DNA of 64,000 bases from Papiliotrema nemorosa (lineage: Eukaryota > Basidiomycota > Tremellomycetes > Tremellales > Rhynchogastremaceae). Where the stretch lies: positions 1-64,000 of the forward strand of contig JASKOT010000007.1 of assembly GCA_032158125.1 (NCBI GenBank), written 5' to 3'. Positions within the stretch are counted from its first letter, which is position 1; each line of letters begins with the position of its first letter. The position numbers were made by a program, and so were the translations under genes. The notes under the pieces were generated by a model. The model worked only from the letters and a program-made list of their open reading frames with translations, did no database searches and was not told the DNA's origin. This document shows, piece after piece, positions 14,923 to 25,404 of this stretch.

Positions 14923-15272
14923 GATGCTGAGTGCGTCCCATGCAAGAGGAGCCTAGCGTTGTATGGGGTGAGCGTGAAGATGAACTGGAAATAATATGAA
15001 CAATAATCGCGAGAGGTAGACTTCTGAAACACGGGTGATCCCCAGGTGTAGGTGCCCCACAACTTGACCCAGCCTTATCAGTGGCAAATAGAGCATGACG
15101 TGGCGATTGGAAGGCCCGCATCCATGGATCGTAAACAAATCAGTCAGGTCTCTATGGGCCATTCCTACCTCGCTGTCTGCTTGGGATCCTCAAACAATCG
15201 ATCTGCAACCTGCCTCGACTTCTCAGAAATATCCACAAAGCTGCCTTTCGATTCGGAAGTCGTTACAAAGCT
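14923..15272. promoter_or_regulatory. Bidirectional promoter between RAD9/CRB2 and HDDC2-like genes
   Basis: 350 bases separate two divergently transcribed start codons (14922 on - and 15273 on +). I see no canonical TATA box and no other ORF with family signal. Confidence 0.5.
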
Positions 15273-16482
15273 ATGCCTATTCGAGTGGACGAGATGACCC
15301 AAACTCCTTCAACCCCTACGGTCACCAAACCGCTCCTGACGACTGGTGCAGGTGGGAAGGAGCTTCCAGCGCCTTACAAGTGAGCTTCTGAGAATATGTG
15401 GCTTATGGGGCTCATGTTCCAGATCATCGGGTAACGAAGCACTGGACACAATGGCTTTCTTGCATATGCTCGAACAACTCAAGGTTAGTTCGAGGTCGCA
15501 TCAAAGTATCAAAGGAGGTGCTCAGACTGTCTAGGTGCAAAAGCGGTCAGGCTGGATCCGGGAAGGTGTAAGTCTTGGCCGGGCTCAACGTGTCACAGCT
15601 GACAGGACAGGTGCGGGAGCCGGAAAGGTGAGCTCTACGGTACTCGATCCCCACAAGCTCAAAGAGTAGCATCTCAGATCATATGTGTAGAATGGCCTTG
15701 ATGGCCATGATGATACCTCAAGATCCGGCCCGGCCTCTAAATATCCCTCGATGTGTCATGGTGAGCGTGAACATGATGTGGCCAAAACAGTTCGCTGATG
15801 AACAGATGGCGCTCGTTCATGATCTGGCAGAAGCGTAGTGCGTACACCCACCTTTAGTTCCCAGTTGCAGCTAATAATCAGTGTCGGAGACATCACGCCT
15901 GTAGAGGGTGTTCCCTCGCATGTGAAGCACCAACTAGAAGAAGCAGCCATGGATTCTTTCTTGAATGAGATGCTGGGCGGAGAGGGTAATAAGGAGGCAA
16001 GGCAGCGATTCAGGTCACTGTGGGATGTGAGTCAGATCTTTCAAAGCTCGACATCATGTTGCAGAGACTGACCACTCAGGAGTACGAAGCCAGGCAAACG
16101 CCAGAATCGAAATTGGTCAAGGTGAGCCTCGACGTCTGATAGTGCTGAGCTGACGTGGAGGACCTGGACAGGATAGAGCTGGCCTTGCAAGCTGTGGAGT
16201 ATGAGCGATGTATGCTCCCCGATATCGGCACGAGAGGACGCTGACAATACAGCTCAAGATGTCCAGTCTCTCAACCCCTTCTTTGCCGGTTCCATCCGTG
16301 AGTACCGTCTCTTTGGCTCTACCCTGTCTGACTATCCAGCTCATCTTGAACACCCAACAATAAGGCGCTGGGCCGAGACGCTTCTTGAGGAACGACGAGC
16401 TCTCTGGGCCTCAAGGGGGAGAGCTGAACAAGAAAGAGAAGGCCTGGAGGGCATCGCTCCCGGAAGTGCTTTGAAACCCTAA
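15273..16482 (+). CDS. HD-domain 5'-deoxynucleotidase (HDDC2/YGK1 family)
   Basis: Several small exons encode an HD-domain phosphohydrolase that dephosphorylates deoxynucleoside monophosphates. The start MPIRVDEMTQTPSTP is followed, after an intron at 15380, by ALDTMAFLHMLEQLK, then VQKRSGWIREG and REPESISDHMCRMALMAMM. Next come the metal-binding HD motif ALVHDLAEA, VGDITPVEGVPSHVKHQLEE, the motif-4 helix KLVKDLDRIELALQAVEYE, and a C-terminal helix RRWAETLLEERRALW. Histidine and aspartate ligands appear intact. Individual exon joins between 15535 and 16250 were read by eye (for example the 17-nt exon 15611-15627) and small shifts are possible. The stop TAA is at 16480-16482, convergent with RMD5. 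Confidence 0.85.
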
Positions 16483-16684
16483 GGAGGCTTTGGCTCCGTT
16501 ACGATCACGAGTATATCATAAAATGTATCATAGTGCATCACAACAAAACGCAGCACGAGGTGAAGAGCAGAAAGAGTAGGATACATTCGCTCAAGAAGTA
16601 CAGTAAAATAGGTATCTTTGACATTTGACAAGCTACAGATGCGTTAAGAACAGGGCGCAATCTGAGAATGGACATTTGTGAGTG

Positions 16685-18106
16685 TCAGAAGTATAAACGT
16701 TGAGCAGCCTGGGAGCTTGTTTCCACGGGACAGTAAGGGCATTTCGCAGAGCGACGTCTATTGTAAGCTTGCGAGAGGAGCTGATCGACTCACGTTCCCT
16801 TCATAATCTTTGTGAAACTCTCCGAAGCGAGGACGTGTCCACACGCCAGCATCTTGGGTGGGTTCGCTTCCGTGGCTTGCTCTTTGCTGACAGGGCAGAC
16901 AAAGACTGAATGATATCGCCTCGAGGTGGGCAGAGGTATCTCCATCTGGAAATTAGCATCGCTCCATGTTCCGGAAGGAGCACGACGCACAGGTAGATCT
17001 GTCCATTGCCTGACACTTCCCAATCGTTCGCCCATGACCTTCCTAGCTTTTTCTATCGCATTTAAGGCGCCTCCCCTCGAACCTAGATCGACCACCACTT
17101 CGAGGGGTTCTTCCTTTGGCCATTCGTGTCGACGACAGAACTCGGCTCTGAAAAGACTAACAAGGGGCGCCGGATCATGTGTGTAAGGTGATTTTAGCTT
17201 TCCAAAGTCGCTTTCTTCCCCATCAATGTCCATCTCGTCATGTCCGTTCAATGCGCCATTGCCCGTCCGGTTGACGCCGTTCGACCCGTTCATATGCATT
17301 GTCTCGTCGTCTTCCTCCTCCCGCGCGGGGTACAAACAGGAAGTCAAGAGTTGGAGGACTGGCTGAGTGGGGACGTAGCTCATCAAGTGAGTCCTGGCGT
17401 ATCTGACAGCTTCAGATGGGTCCTTCATACGTAGCACCACAGAGCGGTGGAGGTAGTATGGTAACGGGGATGGATGTGGTGGGCGTGAGAGAAACTCTGC
17501 ATTGTCTCTGCACCATCTGGTCGTCAGCTGAGAAGTTAATGCTTGAAAGGACAGCTGACTGTAGAGCGGGTTCGACGTTTCCCGCTGTTATCGCTCGAGT
17601 GATAAGAGATAGGTCCTCGCTCGCTTTCCTCTTCTCGGGATCGTATTGTAGACCAGTCTCCTCCTCGAAAGCATTCACGGCTTCCCACAGGCCTTGTCTA
17701 CCTATTGAGGCCAACACGACCTTGTCTAGGGCATCTGGTGCTTCTCCTTCGGAGAAAAGAGGTGGATCAGCATAAGCATCGCTTATTCCCGCTAGATTCG
17801 CAGGGAAGTTCTAGGTCGTCAGATATACTCATCGAGGTAGCTCACCTTATCGACCACCTTTCCAACGTTCCCTAAAGCAGCATACCATCCCTTGAGACCC
17901 TTCTCGACCTCCTTCTTAGCTCTGACGATGTTCTTTTGTAAATCTTGAATGACGGTTTTCGGGTCATCGCCGTTGGTTATACGTTCTCGAGCTTGGGCAA
18001 AGTGCGTTTCGAGTAGAGCGTTCAGTGGACCAGAAGAAGATGTGGATGGCGAGGACGATAAAGCTTCAAGGGCTGAGAGAGCTGCAGAGATCTCTCTGGT
18101 GCTCAT
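16685..18106 (-). CDS. RMD5: RMD5/Gid2-like RING subunit of the GID/CTLH E3 ubiquitin ligase
   Basis: The protein starts MSTREISAALSALEALS, with a helical N-terminal region (VIQDLQKNIVRAKKEVEKGL). LisH/CTLH-like helices follow (KVVLASIGRQGLWEAVNAFE, then ETGLQYDPEKRKASEDL) and the CRA-type segment DPSEAVRYARTHLMSYVPTQ. The C terminus is a degenerate RING: FVCPVSKEQATEANPPKMLA, CGHVLASESFTKIMKG, then a last exon giving RSAKCPYCPVETS and a terminal aromatic (RLYF). This arrangement is diagnostic of Rmd5/RMND5A, which ubiquitinates gluconeogenic enzymes after glucose returns. Four or more introns are present; the last (donor GTGAGTCGATC) splits the RING. The TTG-initiated extension to 18118 was not used because ATG at 18106 begins the conserved-looking protein. 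Confidence 0.9.
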
Positions 18107-18602
18107 GTTGCTGAACAATATGGGGCAAAGGTAGGAAGGGGACGTATCGGATCACCAGCAGGACATCGGGTTGGGATCAGCCGGAGGGCCCCGCTTATTC
18201 CTCCTAGGTGGCGGCAGAGTGAGGCAGATGGACCCGTACCGCATGCTTGCGCGACAAGCAAGTTTGGAAAGGGAAGCGTTTCGTCTGCACATCGGCACAT
18301 CGCATGCTTGTGGGTAGGTGGGATGCCCTCTGCAGTTTGCATGCGTTTGCGGGACAAGCTCTCATGCTCCGGACTCCTTCAAATGTTGCCACCATTGGAT
18401 GGACTGCTGCGCAAAAAGGATCTGCCGCGCATGAACACCTCTCATGCCGAGTGCACTCCCCATGGTCAAGCCCTCGACCTCTTGTGAGAAGTGAAGGAGC
18501 CGAAGATCATCCAGACCTGGAGAGTACAGAATTGGAAGTCCAAGTTCCGGCGATCTTGACCGGATAGTGTGGTCGTGCTCACCTCGCGGCGCGTCAGACG
18601 CG
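18107..18602. other. RMD5 promoter side and intergenic sequence
   Basis: About 500 bases lie upstream of RMD5 on the minus strand and downstream of the tentative gene ending at 18603. Repeated gcatgc-type hexamers occur (around 18239-18365). No coding or RNA gene is recognised. Confidence 0.4.
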
Positions 18603-19245
18603 TTATCTCACCCACCCCAGAACATCTTTGCAGTTCCTATTCCTATCCAACCGAACGTTATCGCCAAAGTCGGCTCTAGACTCATGAATAGCATCCTTGA
18701 GAGTAGCATAAGTCACATCGTGGCAGCCAGTGACAACAAAGGCGTCTAGACCCTTTGTGAGATGTTCAGTCTGGAAGGAGGCTGGGTCAGGGTTGGACTA
18801 CCCCCAAAAGGCACGCAATAACATCATCGGCGCAGAAGGAGACTTGGATGTTGAGCAAGGAAACCCATTCCGAGTGCTGATTGTTCGTCTACACATTATC
18901 ATTTCGTTCTAGAAACGAGTCCGATATCGTGCAAGGAAGCGAGACTGCAGGTTGTGGTGCAGAGAATAGCAGAGGGGAGATAAATAGCGCTCTGATCACG
19001 TACACGGGCGTCGATAGTAGCCATCGCCTCGTCGACGGCACACACTTGTCCCCACGCTTCGATCACCACGGGTCCAGAACACATCTCCCCATCCCATCAT
19101 AGTCATCATCATCATGTTCTGACTCATTGCAATATCAACCGCGCGACACCTATCACCACAGTCCATCTCGACTACTTCTGCGGCGTGACCAGCCCAGACT
19201 GGCTCACTACTTGGTCTCACCGATACACTTTGCCGCATCACAACG
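18603..19245 (-). CDS. Tentative spliced gene, product unknown
   Basis: Read on the minus strand, this stretch shows several coding-like blocks separated by plausible introns. One block reads MCSGPVVIEAWGQVCAVDEA. A later one reads HSEWVSLLNIQVSFCADDVI, joined through a 31-nt intron (gtagtcc...ttccag) to TEHLTKGLDAFVVTGCHDVT and YATLKDAIHESRADFGDNV. The last block ends CKDVLGWVR with TAA at 18603-18605. The final two blocks join in phase 0. I do not recognise the family; the GCHDVTYATLKDAI stretch only faintly recalls dihydroneopterin-aldolase folds and I do not call it. The 5' exons and start are unresolved. It would be transcribed divergently from the 19527 gene. Confidence 0.35.
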
Positions 19246-19526
19246 TCCTTAGCCCGGTATCACCTTGGTGATCGATCAAAGGTAGACTGAACACACACGA
19301 CCTTCCTCGAGACGTCATTCGGGGCTGGACTTTGGAGTTCTAGGCCCCTTCGTTTGGTATCGCGACTACCACGCCTGGTCGATTAGGTAGTTGTCTGACC
19401 TCAACGCGACCACCTCATTTCATCACTCGAACGACTTCACCTCATTGCTACATTACGAGTGCCTCCCGGAGCCCAAATCAGCACATCCTATCATTCATCC
19501 AGTCGCCTCTCATCGCAACCACCACC

Positions 19527-20722
19527 ATGTCTTCGCCCGCTGTTTCCTCTCGAGTCATCTCGCACACCCCCAAAGCACGATCCATTGGCTCGCATTCCTT
19601 CTCATACAAGATGCGACTTACCCCCACTACGCCCATGTCTCCGCCGATCCACTGCGGCACTATCGACGCCATCCTTTCCCCTTCACGACTCCCTGCGACA
19701 GACAGCATGTCATACTTTCCCCCTTTCGAATCCATGGGTTCAGGTCCGTCCGAGCCAGAAGCAGGACCTAGTAGGATAAAGTACGAAGACAAGGAGAACA
19801 GACACCATGTCAAAGGAAAATCATTGGGAAGTCTGGCGGGCCTCATGTCGCTCCTCTCACCTGGTATTTCCCCTCGAAAAGGTGATTACTCCGCGCCGCA
19901 ACCTTCCAGATCGAGTTCTGATGGGGACGTCTTGCAAGCCCTAGCGAAGAGAGTGACACCGGGTAAGAGGAGGGTGTTGGAACCGATGACTTGTCTGCCG
20001 AATCGTGTAGAGGAAGAAATGGATGTTCGACATCGCCGGCGGAGGACCAGCTCAGACATTGATAGAATCAGGAGATCGCCTCGTAAGCGTGAAACAGAGG
20101 AAGAGACCGAGGAAGACGGCAGTACGACGGTGGGTCTCCCTTGTTTGTAGCCCTATCCATTTCATATACTGACCCCTAGATACCCTATAAAGCGCGCCGT
20201 CGAACCAGACCAGTTCTGAATATGACTCTACCCGCTCTGCCATCATGGCGATTCCCCATGCCTTCTCCGCCCATCACCTCCTTGTCACCTGATATCCCTC
20301 TCTCAGCATTCTCGCCTATAGATAACCCCGCTTCAAACCCCTCATCAACAGATTCATCACCTGCAAAACCGCTCACTCCGTCTTCTTTATGCTTCGACTA
20401 CACGCATAGCGATATCAACGACGACGAGGAGATTCTAAACGACGATTTGTCGCCCACGACCTCAACGTATGGGACGCTCTCGTCAGGTCCTAGTCGACCC
20501 ATTACGCCTCGAGACATCTGCACTTGGCAACGAGAAGGTACTTCGCCCAGGAGCTTTGACCTTCACGGCAACACGTCAATGTATCGATCCAAGCTGGAGA
20601 GAACCGTCAGTCAGGCCTCGTGCGACTCGAAAGAGACCATACGTCCGTCGCAATGTGGGTTCGTGTCGTCGTCTGTGTCGGATGGTGAGGTGACGCCGAA
20701 GGCTGGAAAGGCCTGGATGTGA
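19527..20722 (+). CDS. Unknown Ser/Pro-rich protein with KEN motif
   Basis: Two exons (19527 to about 20129, then about 20180 to 20722) are separated by an intron starting GTGGGTCTCCC and ending CCCCTAG. The predicted protein is about 380 residues and largely disordered, with many SP/TP pairs, a KEN sequence (YEDKENRHH), basic patches (RHRRRRTSSDIDRIRRSPRK) and a Ser/Thr-rich C terminus. No enzymatic domain or membrane segment is visible. The KEN box and proline-directed sites could suit a cell-cycle-regulated protein, but this is speculation. The start is the first ATG after a C-rich leader (ccaccATG context). Confidence 0.6.
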
Positions 20723-20973
20723 AGAGTCGAGTGAAGGGAGACACGTGCATTACTGGCTCGATGAGCGAGTCGAGATTCCGTATGGACTATCATTTCGTGT
20801 ACATGGGTTCTTACACCGTCACATAGTTGTTGATATGGACATTTCCATCCTGAACATTTCCATCGCTGTTGACATGACGAGGTCGTTGGTGGGCTGACTG
20901 GACTATTTCATGTGGAGGTGATCCACCCCTTTTTGTTGACACCTTTCATTCTCTCCCCTTCATCAATATCACC

Positions 20974-21995
20974 ATGTCGGAGTCGCCAGAACCTCTGGGT
21001 AATCTGGTGCAGTCTATCCATCTGACGCACGCCTCGCCCCAGGGCTTGGACAAATTCATCTTGTCCACGTTCCCGGCAAAGGCGGGTGAGGGGAGTCTGA
21101 CACTGTACGGTTCGAATGACGAAGGCGAAGTCGGGGTATGGGAGGGTAGCTTGACAGATGCAAAGGTGAGCAAAGCTGGTCCAGTCCTTTTCTACAATAT
21201 TGTCATCGCGCAAACATCTGTGCTGAACAGCAGCTGGTGAAGAGACAAGAAGACGTGTTGGAAGCGATCAAAGGGGGATTTCTCCATCTCGACTTTCTCG
21301 GCGAACCCGACGTCTTTGGTGGAAAAGACACCTCTCCAAAGCATGACGATATCAAGGTGAAACGGATCATTGCATACCGTCCGGGTTCTGATGTACAGCT
21401 CCAATTCCTCCCACCCGGTAAGGGCACTTGTACTATTCATTTGAAATATCGACCCAAACCTGCTTTTGGTAGTCTGTTCGATGCGACCCTGGTTGTAAGC
21501 GATCACATACCCTTGGACTCCATAGAAGAAGCTGAAGATATAGCTATTGGCAAGACCTACAGGTGGAGGGGACCATTGTGAGCTCGAGGCTTTCTTAGCG
21601 AATTGAGCTCATAATGTAGCTGAACTGAGGGCGCTTCGAGCGGAGCTTTCGCAGAAAGAGGTGAAGAAGGTCTCATGCGGTCCCCTGCTGACTCGACGCA
21701 GGCGGAGATCACTCATCTCAGCGCTAGATTACAGACTGCAAAGGCGAATGCGGCCAGGTTTGGCTCCCAAGATTCAAGAAAGAGTATGTCAACCGGCGAA
21801 AAGAGAGAGATGGTCACTGATCTGCAGTGCCGGTCAGTCCACAGAAGAAGGCGCCGGCAAATGCAAGCGCTCTTCAGCCCAACCAGAAGAGGTGGACATC
21901 GTTTGCCTCTTACTTGTCTCCTTGGCTGACACCATAGACGAAAAGCGGTGGAGGATGAGTTTGCAGGCTCGAGCGACGAGGAGGAAGATGACTGA
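20974..21995 (+). CDS. Small beta-head plus coiled-coil protein, possibly XRCC4/PAXX superfamily
   Basis: Six exons (20974-21165, 21234-21577, 21630-21660, 21702-21783, 21828-21891, 21938-21995) join to 256 residues. About 180 residues look beta-rich (GSLTLYGSNDEGEVGVWEGS, LQFLPPGKGTCTIHLKYRPK). A short coiled coil follows (ALRAELSQKEAEITHLSARL), then a basic linker (VSPQKKAPANAS) and an acidic C-terminal tail (EDEFAGSSDEEEDD). A WxG strand early on, a beta head, a coiled coil and a charged tail resemble XRCC4/PAXX/XLF end-joining factors in order and size. No single motif proves it, so I give no symbol. The gene is convergent with TAF8. Confidence 0.6.
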
Positions 21996-22196
21996 GGGAC
22001 GAGCGTTTACACAGCCCTCCAATGATGAACACGTCAACGAGGACGTCTCCGGTCACTCATACACTTCACTTGACGACATACGACTATATGACTATATGAC
22101 CATTTTCATGCATTTCGTGGATTTTCGTGGACGTCGTGATATGTCGTAACTAAGTCACCCCTGAACCGGCTGCAAGGAGAGTTCCCAGCTGATACG

Positions 22197-22992
22197 CTAC
22201 CGCCTTGCCTTCTTTCCTCTGGATCTGTAGTCCACCACACCCAGCTCTGGATCGATGTCCGCCTCGGCCACAGTCGCCTTGACAAAGTTCAGCGCTGCCG
22301 AAGTGACTTTGATCACTGTTTTATCCTCCATAGTCTGATGTTCAGCAACCTCACTTCTACCGCGCTTGTTGGCGAAACCTACCTGAGGAGGAGAGGGGTA
22401 CGTCCATGATGGAGGAAGCTTTGGTACGCCTTGAAAAGCATACTCCAATGTTCTCTCCTTGTCACCGGGAATCATCTCTCCGTCCGTTCCCTGCGGCATA
22501 TTCTGTATGGCCTCTGTCAAGGAGGATATGGTATCGCTCAAGGTAGTTTCTGGCGCCTCGTCACGCAGGGGCAACTGCATAGCTTTATCGTCAGCTCAAT
22601 TCCATTGAGCTTTCAGGTATTCCGACTCACCACGTCGTCGTCGTGTTGACTCTCGTTTCAACCTCTTAGCCGCGTGCGAGGTATCTCCGTGTGCTTGTAA
22701 GGCATCAACAGCATTCGGCACCGAACGGTTGGCAAGCACAGCGTAATCTCTTGCCGTCTCGAATAGATGTTGAATATCTGTTATGAGCTCTCCATACTGA
22801 CGATACCGAACAAGCGATGAGCTGACGATGTTCGAGGAGTCGCTCCATCTCTGCGATAACACCTGCTTCTGCTCCTTCGGCTCCTTTTCGATGTAAAGTC
22901 TTCACTATGAATCTTTCGAGATGAGCTGCAGGCACACCTCGTCGGAGGTGCACGCGCTTGTCTCCAAGCGATTCCGTCGTGGTGGTTGTCAT
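22197..22992 (-). CDS. TAF8: TAF8-like TFIID subunit (histone fold)
   Basis: Four exons (22992-22827, 22789-22631, 22582-22383, 22334-22197) join to 220 residues. After a short Thr-rich start, an N-terminal histone fold reads LERFIVKTLHRKGAEGAEAG, MERLLEH, TDIQHLFETARDYAVLANRS and NAVDALQAHG. The distinctive TAF8 element follows in the middle third: VPKLPPSWTYPSPP, matching the LPPLPPKHTY-type signature. The C terminus is basic (SRGKKARR), a likely nuclear signal. TAF8 pairs with TAF10 inside TFIID. Introns are 37, 48 and 48 nt; the last is in frame without a stop, so retained forms would still be translated. It is divergent from SSZ1 across 278 bases. Bromodomain-associated histone-fold proteins such as TAF3 are the alternative. 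Confidence 0.68.
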
Positions 22993-23270
22993 GTTGGGTG
23001 CTCGCAGACACGATCATCATAGCATGGTCCAGCAATAGGAGGAGAGGTAGGCATGTCGACTCTTTCGGATCCGAAGTGCCATCGTATTTGATTCCGCTCA
23101 TCGTGCTCCTCGGCTGGGATTTCTGAAAACTTGGAAGATCGCTCCTCCCCCCTTTGGCACTCCATCTAAGGCTAGAAAAGTCTACCCTCTCCCTTCCAAC
23201 ACCTCAAAAGAGACGCACACAGTCTCATTCTTCTCTTTACGACTCTTACAACCTAAAGACGCCTGGCAAA
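22993..23270. promoter_or_regulatory. Bidirectional promoter TAF8 / SSZ1
   Basis: 278 bases separate the two divergent starts. A pyrimidine-rich stretch (ctaccctctcccttccaac) lies just upstream of SSZ1, as is common for translation-related genes in basidiomycetes. No TATA box is evident. Confidence 0.4.
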
Positions 23271-25242
23271 ATGTGCGGCACGAGTCTTCGAGCGGTAGGA
23301 AATGTGCTGACTCTACAGGTCTCGACCTGCCGTTCTCGGTGTCAACTTTGGCCAATCTTACGCTTCTATCGCTGTTATCGACAAGGAAGGTCACCCGACA
23401 TGTATCGCCAACGAGGATGGTGAACGTCAGATTGCCTGTGCCATCTCGTACGCCGGTGAACAGGTGGTGAGTCGCACGTAATATACTCAAACGTTGACTG
23501 ACCTTGGCAGTACATTGGTAACGGTGCCAAACCTCACCTTGTCAAGAACGGCAAGAACACCATCATGGGTTTCCGAAACCTCCTCGGTCACACGTGAGCA
23601 TCCACTCGTTGCCGCATAGTTCACATGCTCATTTACAGCTACGACGAGGTTGACCATACTGCCATTCTCACCGCTCCTCTGATTCCCGACTCCAAGACCC
23701 CCGCTTACACTGTGGACATCCTCGTCCCCGCTCCCAAAGCGCCTACACCCAGCTCTCGATCCGCCGCTGCTAGTGGATACGCCACACCCGCCCCTCAAGA
23801 TCCCATCCCATCCACCAAAACCCTCACTGTCCCTGAAGTGACCTCTGAGTTCCTCTCTACCCTCTTGACTTCCGCTACCGACTTTTTGGGTGTGAAACCT
23901 ACCGCTTGTGTCGTTTCGGCTCCTACATGGTTTACCCCAGCTCAAACTGAGGCTCTCCGATCTGCTGCCGAGGATGCTGGTATGCACATCATCCAGGTGC
24001 TCGACGAGGCCGCCGCCGTACTTGTGGGTTACCGAGTTGGTTTGAGCGAGGAGAGGAAAGAGCGTGGATTGTTGGGTCAACCCGAGGAGGGTAATGCCGG
24101 TGAGGAGGAGAAGAGGGACAAGGTGGTCGCTGTTTTGGACATGGGAGAGACGTCTTTGGCCGTCAGTGTAGTCAACGTTGCCGAGGGAGAGTACACTGTC
24201 CTCGGCAAGGGTCGGGATGACAAGCTTGGTGGCAGGGAATTTGACAACTTGGTGAGTACAGAAGTCATCGATTGACGAGAACATGCTAATCCTGCAGCTG
24301 TTGAAACACTTTGCCAAGGAGTTCACCAAGAAGACCAAGGTTGCCCTTGACCTCCCATGTGGAGAGGATGCTTCACCGATCGATAAGCGAGCCGAGGCCA
24401 AACTGAGACTTGCTGTCGAGCACACTAAGCGATCTCTTTCAGCCTCTTCGGGCGCTGCCACTTGCGCCGTCGAGTCCCTCAAGGACGGTATGGACTTGTC
24501 CAGCGCCATCAACCGAATCCGATTCGACGGTCTCGCTTCCAGCGTCTACCGACAAGTCGGCAACAAGCTCATCTCTATCGTTCAAGAGGTCGGATTGGAC
24601 CTTTCCCAAATCGACGAGGTCCTCCTTGCTGGATCGTCCACCCTTTTCCCAGGTCTTCAACAACACCTGTCCCTTCTTGTCGCTCCTTCCACTCCTGTCA
24701 CTGCCACGCTCGACCCTTCAGAAGTTATCGCCATCGGTTGTGCGCTGACCGCACTTCACTTGTCAACTCTCGAGGATGGTTTGAAGCTCGACGACGTTTT
24801 AGCTTTCGGCAAGGAGCCCGTTGGAACCGTTGCTAAGCCTATTGGATTGGTTGTTCCCGGACAAGAAGGAAAGGAGATGATCAAGTTGATCAACGCCGGT
24901 GCACCTCTGCCTACTCGACGACGAGTCGCTTTGCCCGTAGAGAAGGGAGCTAGCAAGGTCGCTGTTGAGATTTGGGAGGGTAAAGATGAGGTCAAGGTTG
25001 AAAAGGTCGAGAGACCACCTATGGAGAAGGACGAGGATGACGAAGAGGAGGAAGAGGACGAGGAGGAGGAAGATGAGGAGATCAAGACGCCCATCACAGT
25101 CCGAGAAAAGGCTGTAGGAGGCGTCGAGGTCGAGATCAAGAATGGCGGAAACGTCGTTCTCGAGGTCATTGTTCAACGAGGTGGTGGACTCGAGGTCCGA
25201 GCTTGGGAAGAGGGACAGGAGGGTAGCGCAGTCTCCCTCTAG
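23271..25242 (+). CDS. SSZ1: SSZ1, atypical Hsp70 of the ribosome-associated complex
   Basis: Five exons (23271-23272, 23319-23466, 23511-23593, 23639-24251, 24298-25242) join to 596 residues. Ssz1 pairs with zuotin at the ribosome exit tunnel and helps nascent chains fold. The Hsp70 ATPase domain starts VLGVNFGQSYASIAVIDKEG and includes CIANEDGERQI and VVSAPTWFTPAQTEALRSAA. It continues through HIIQVLDEAAAVLVGY, AVLDMGETSLAVSVVNV, GGREFDNLLLKHFAKEF and DEVLLAGSSTLFPGLQQHL. An insert between lobes (VPAPKAPTPSSRSAAASGYA) and VNFG in place of the DLGTT-type phosphate loop mark it as Ssz1, not a canonical Hsp70. The C-terminal domain is short, as in Ssz1, and contains an acidic run. The start codon appears split by a 46-nt intron (AT / G). 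Confidence 0.93.
23273..23318 (+). other. Intron splitting the SSZ1 start codon (46 nt)
   Basis: Exon 1 would contribute only AT of the ATG; the donor is GTGCGG and the acceptor CTACAG, with a ctgac branch point 10 bases upstream of the acceptor. Splicing yields ATG TCT CGA CCT GCC GTT, i.e. MSRPAVLGVNFG. The unspliced frame from the same ATG (MCGTSLRA) does not read into the Hsp70 frame without a 24-nt intron, which is shorter than any other here. Confidence 0.7.
25030..25082 (+). repeat. Acidic Glu/Asp codon run in SSZ1
   Basis: About 17 consecutive Glu/Asp codons (gag/gaa/gat/gac) lie in the C-terminal substrate-binding-like part of SSZ1. The opposite strand shows a spurious poly-Ser ORF here. 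Confidence 0.8.
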
Positions 25243-25404
25243 GAACAGGTAGTTAGACGAATCTCAGAGGATATTCCTGTGAGATCTAGATGATCTGAAC
25301 ATTCGCCTTGGTACACGTTGCATTAATGCATCAGGAATACTTGTAATCACGTGTCGTCTCTGTCGTTTCTCCATCATGACTCTTCTACAGGTCACCTTCT
25401 CCCC

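Noticed and set aside
18603..19245. Assignment of the hidden gene to the dihydroneopterin aldolase family
   Set aside because: Resemblance rests on one short stretch (VTYATLKDAI) and the rest of the fold is not visible.
22332..22385. Treating the TAF8 48-nt in-frame segment as coding
   Set aside because: It has GT...CAG borders and gives a more typical protein when removed, although retention would stay in frame.
24756..25176. Two long minus-strand frames with poly-Ser/Leu runs
   Set aside because: They are antisense shadows of the acidic Glu/Asp run of SSZ1.
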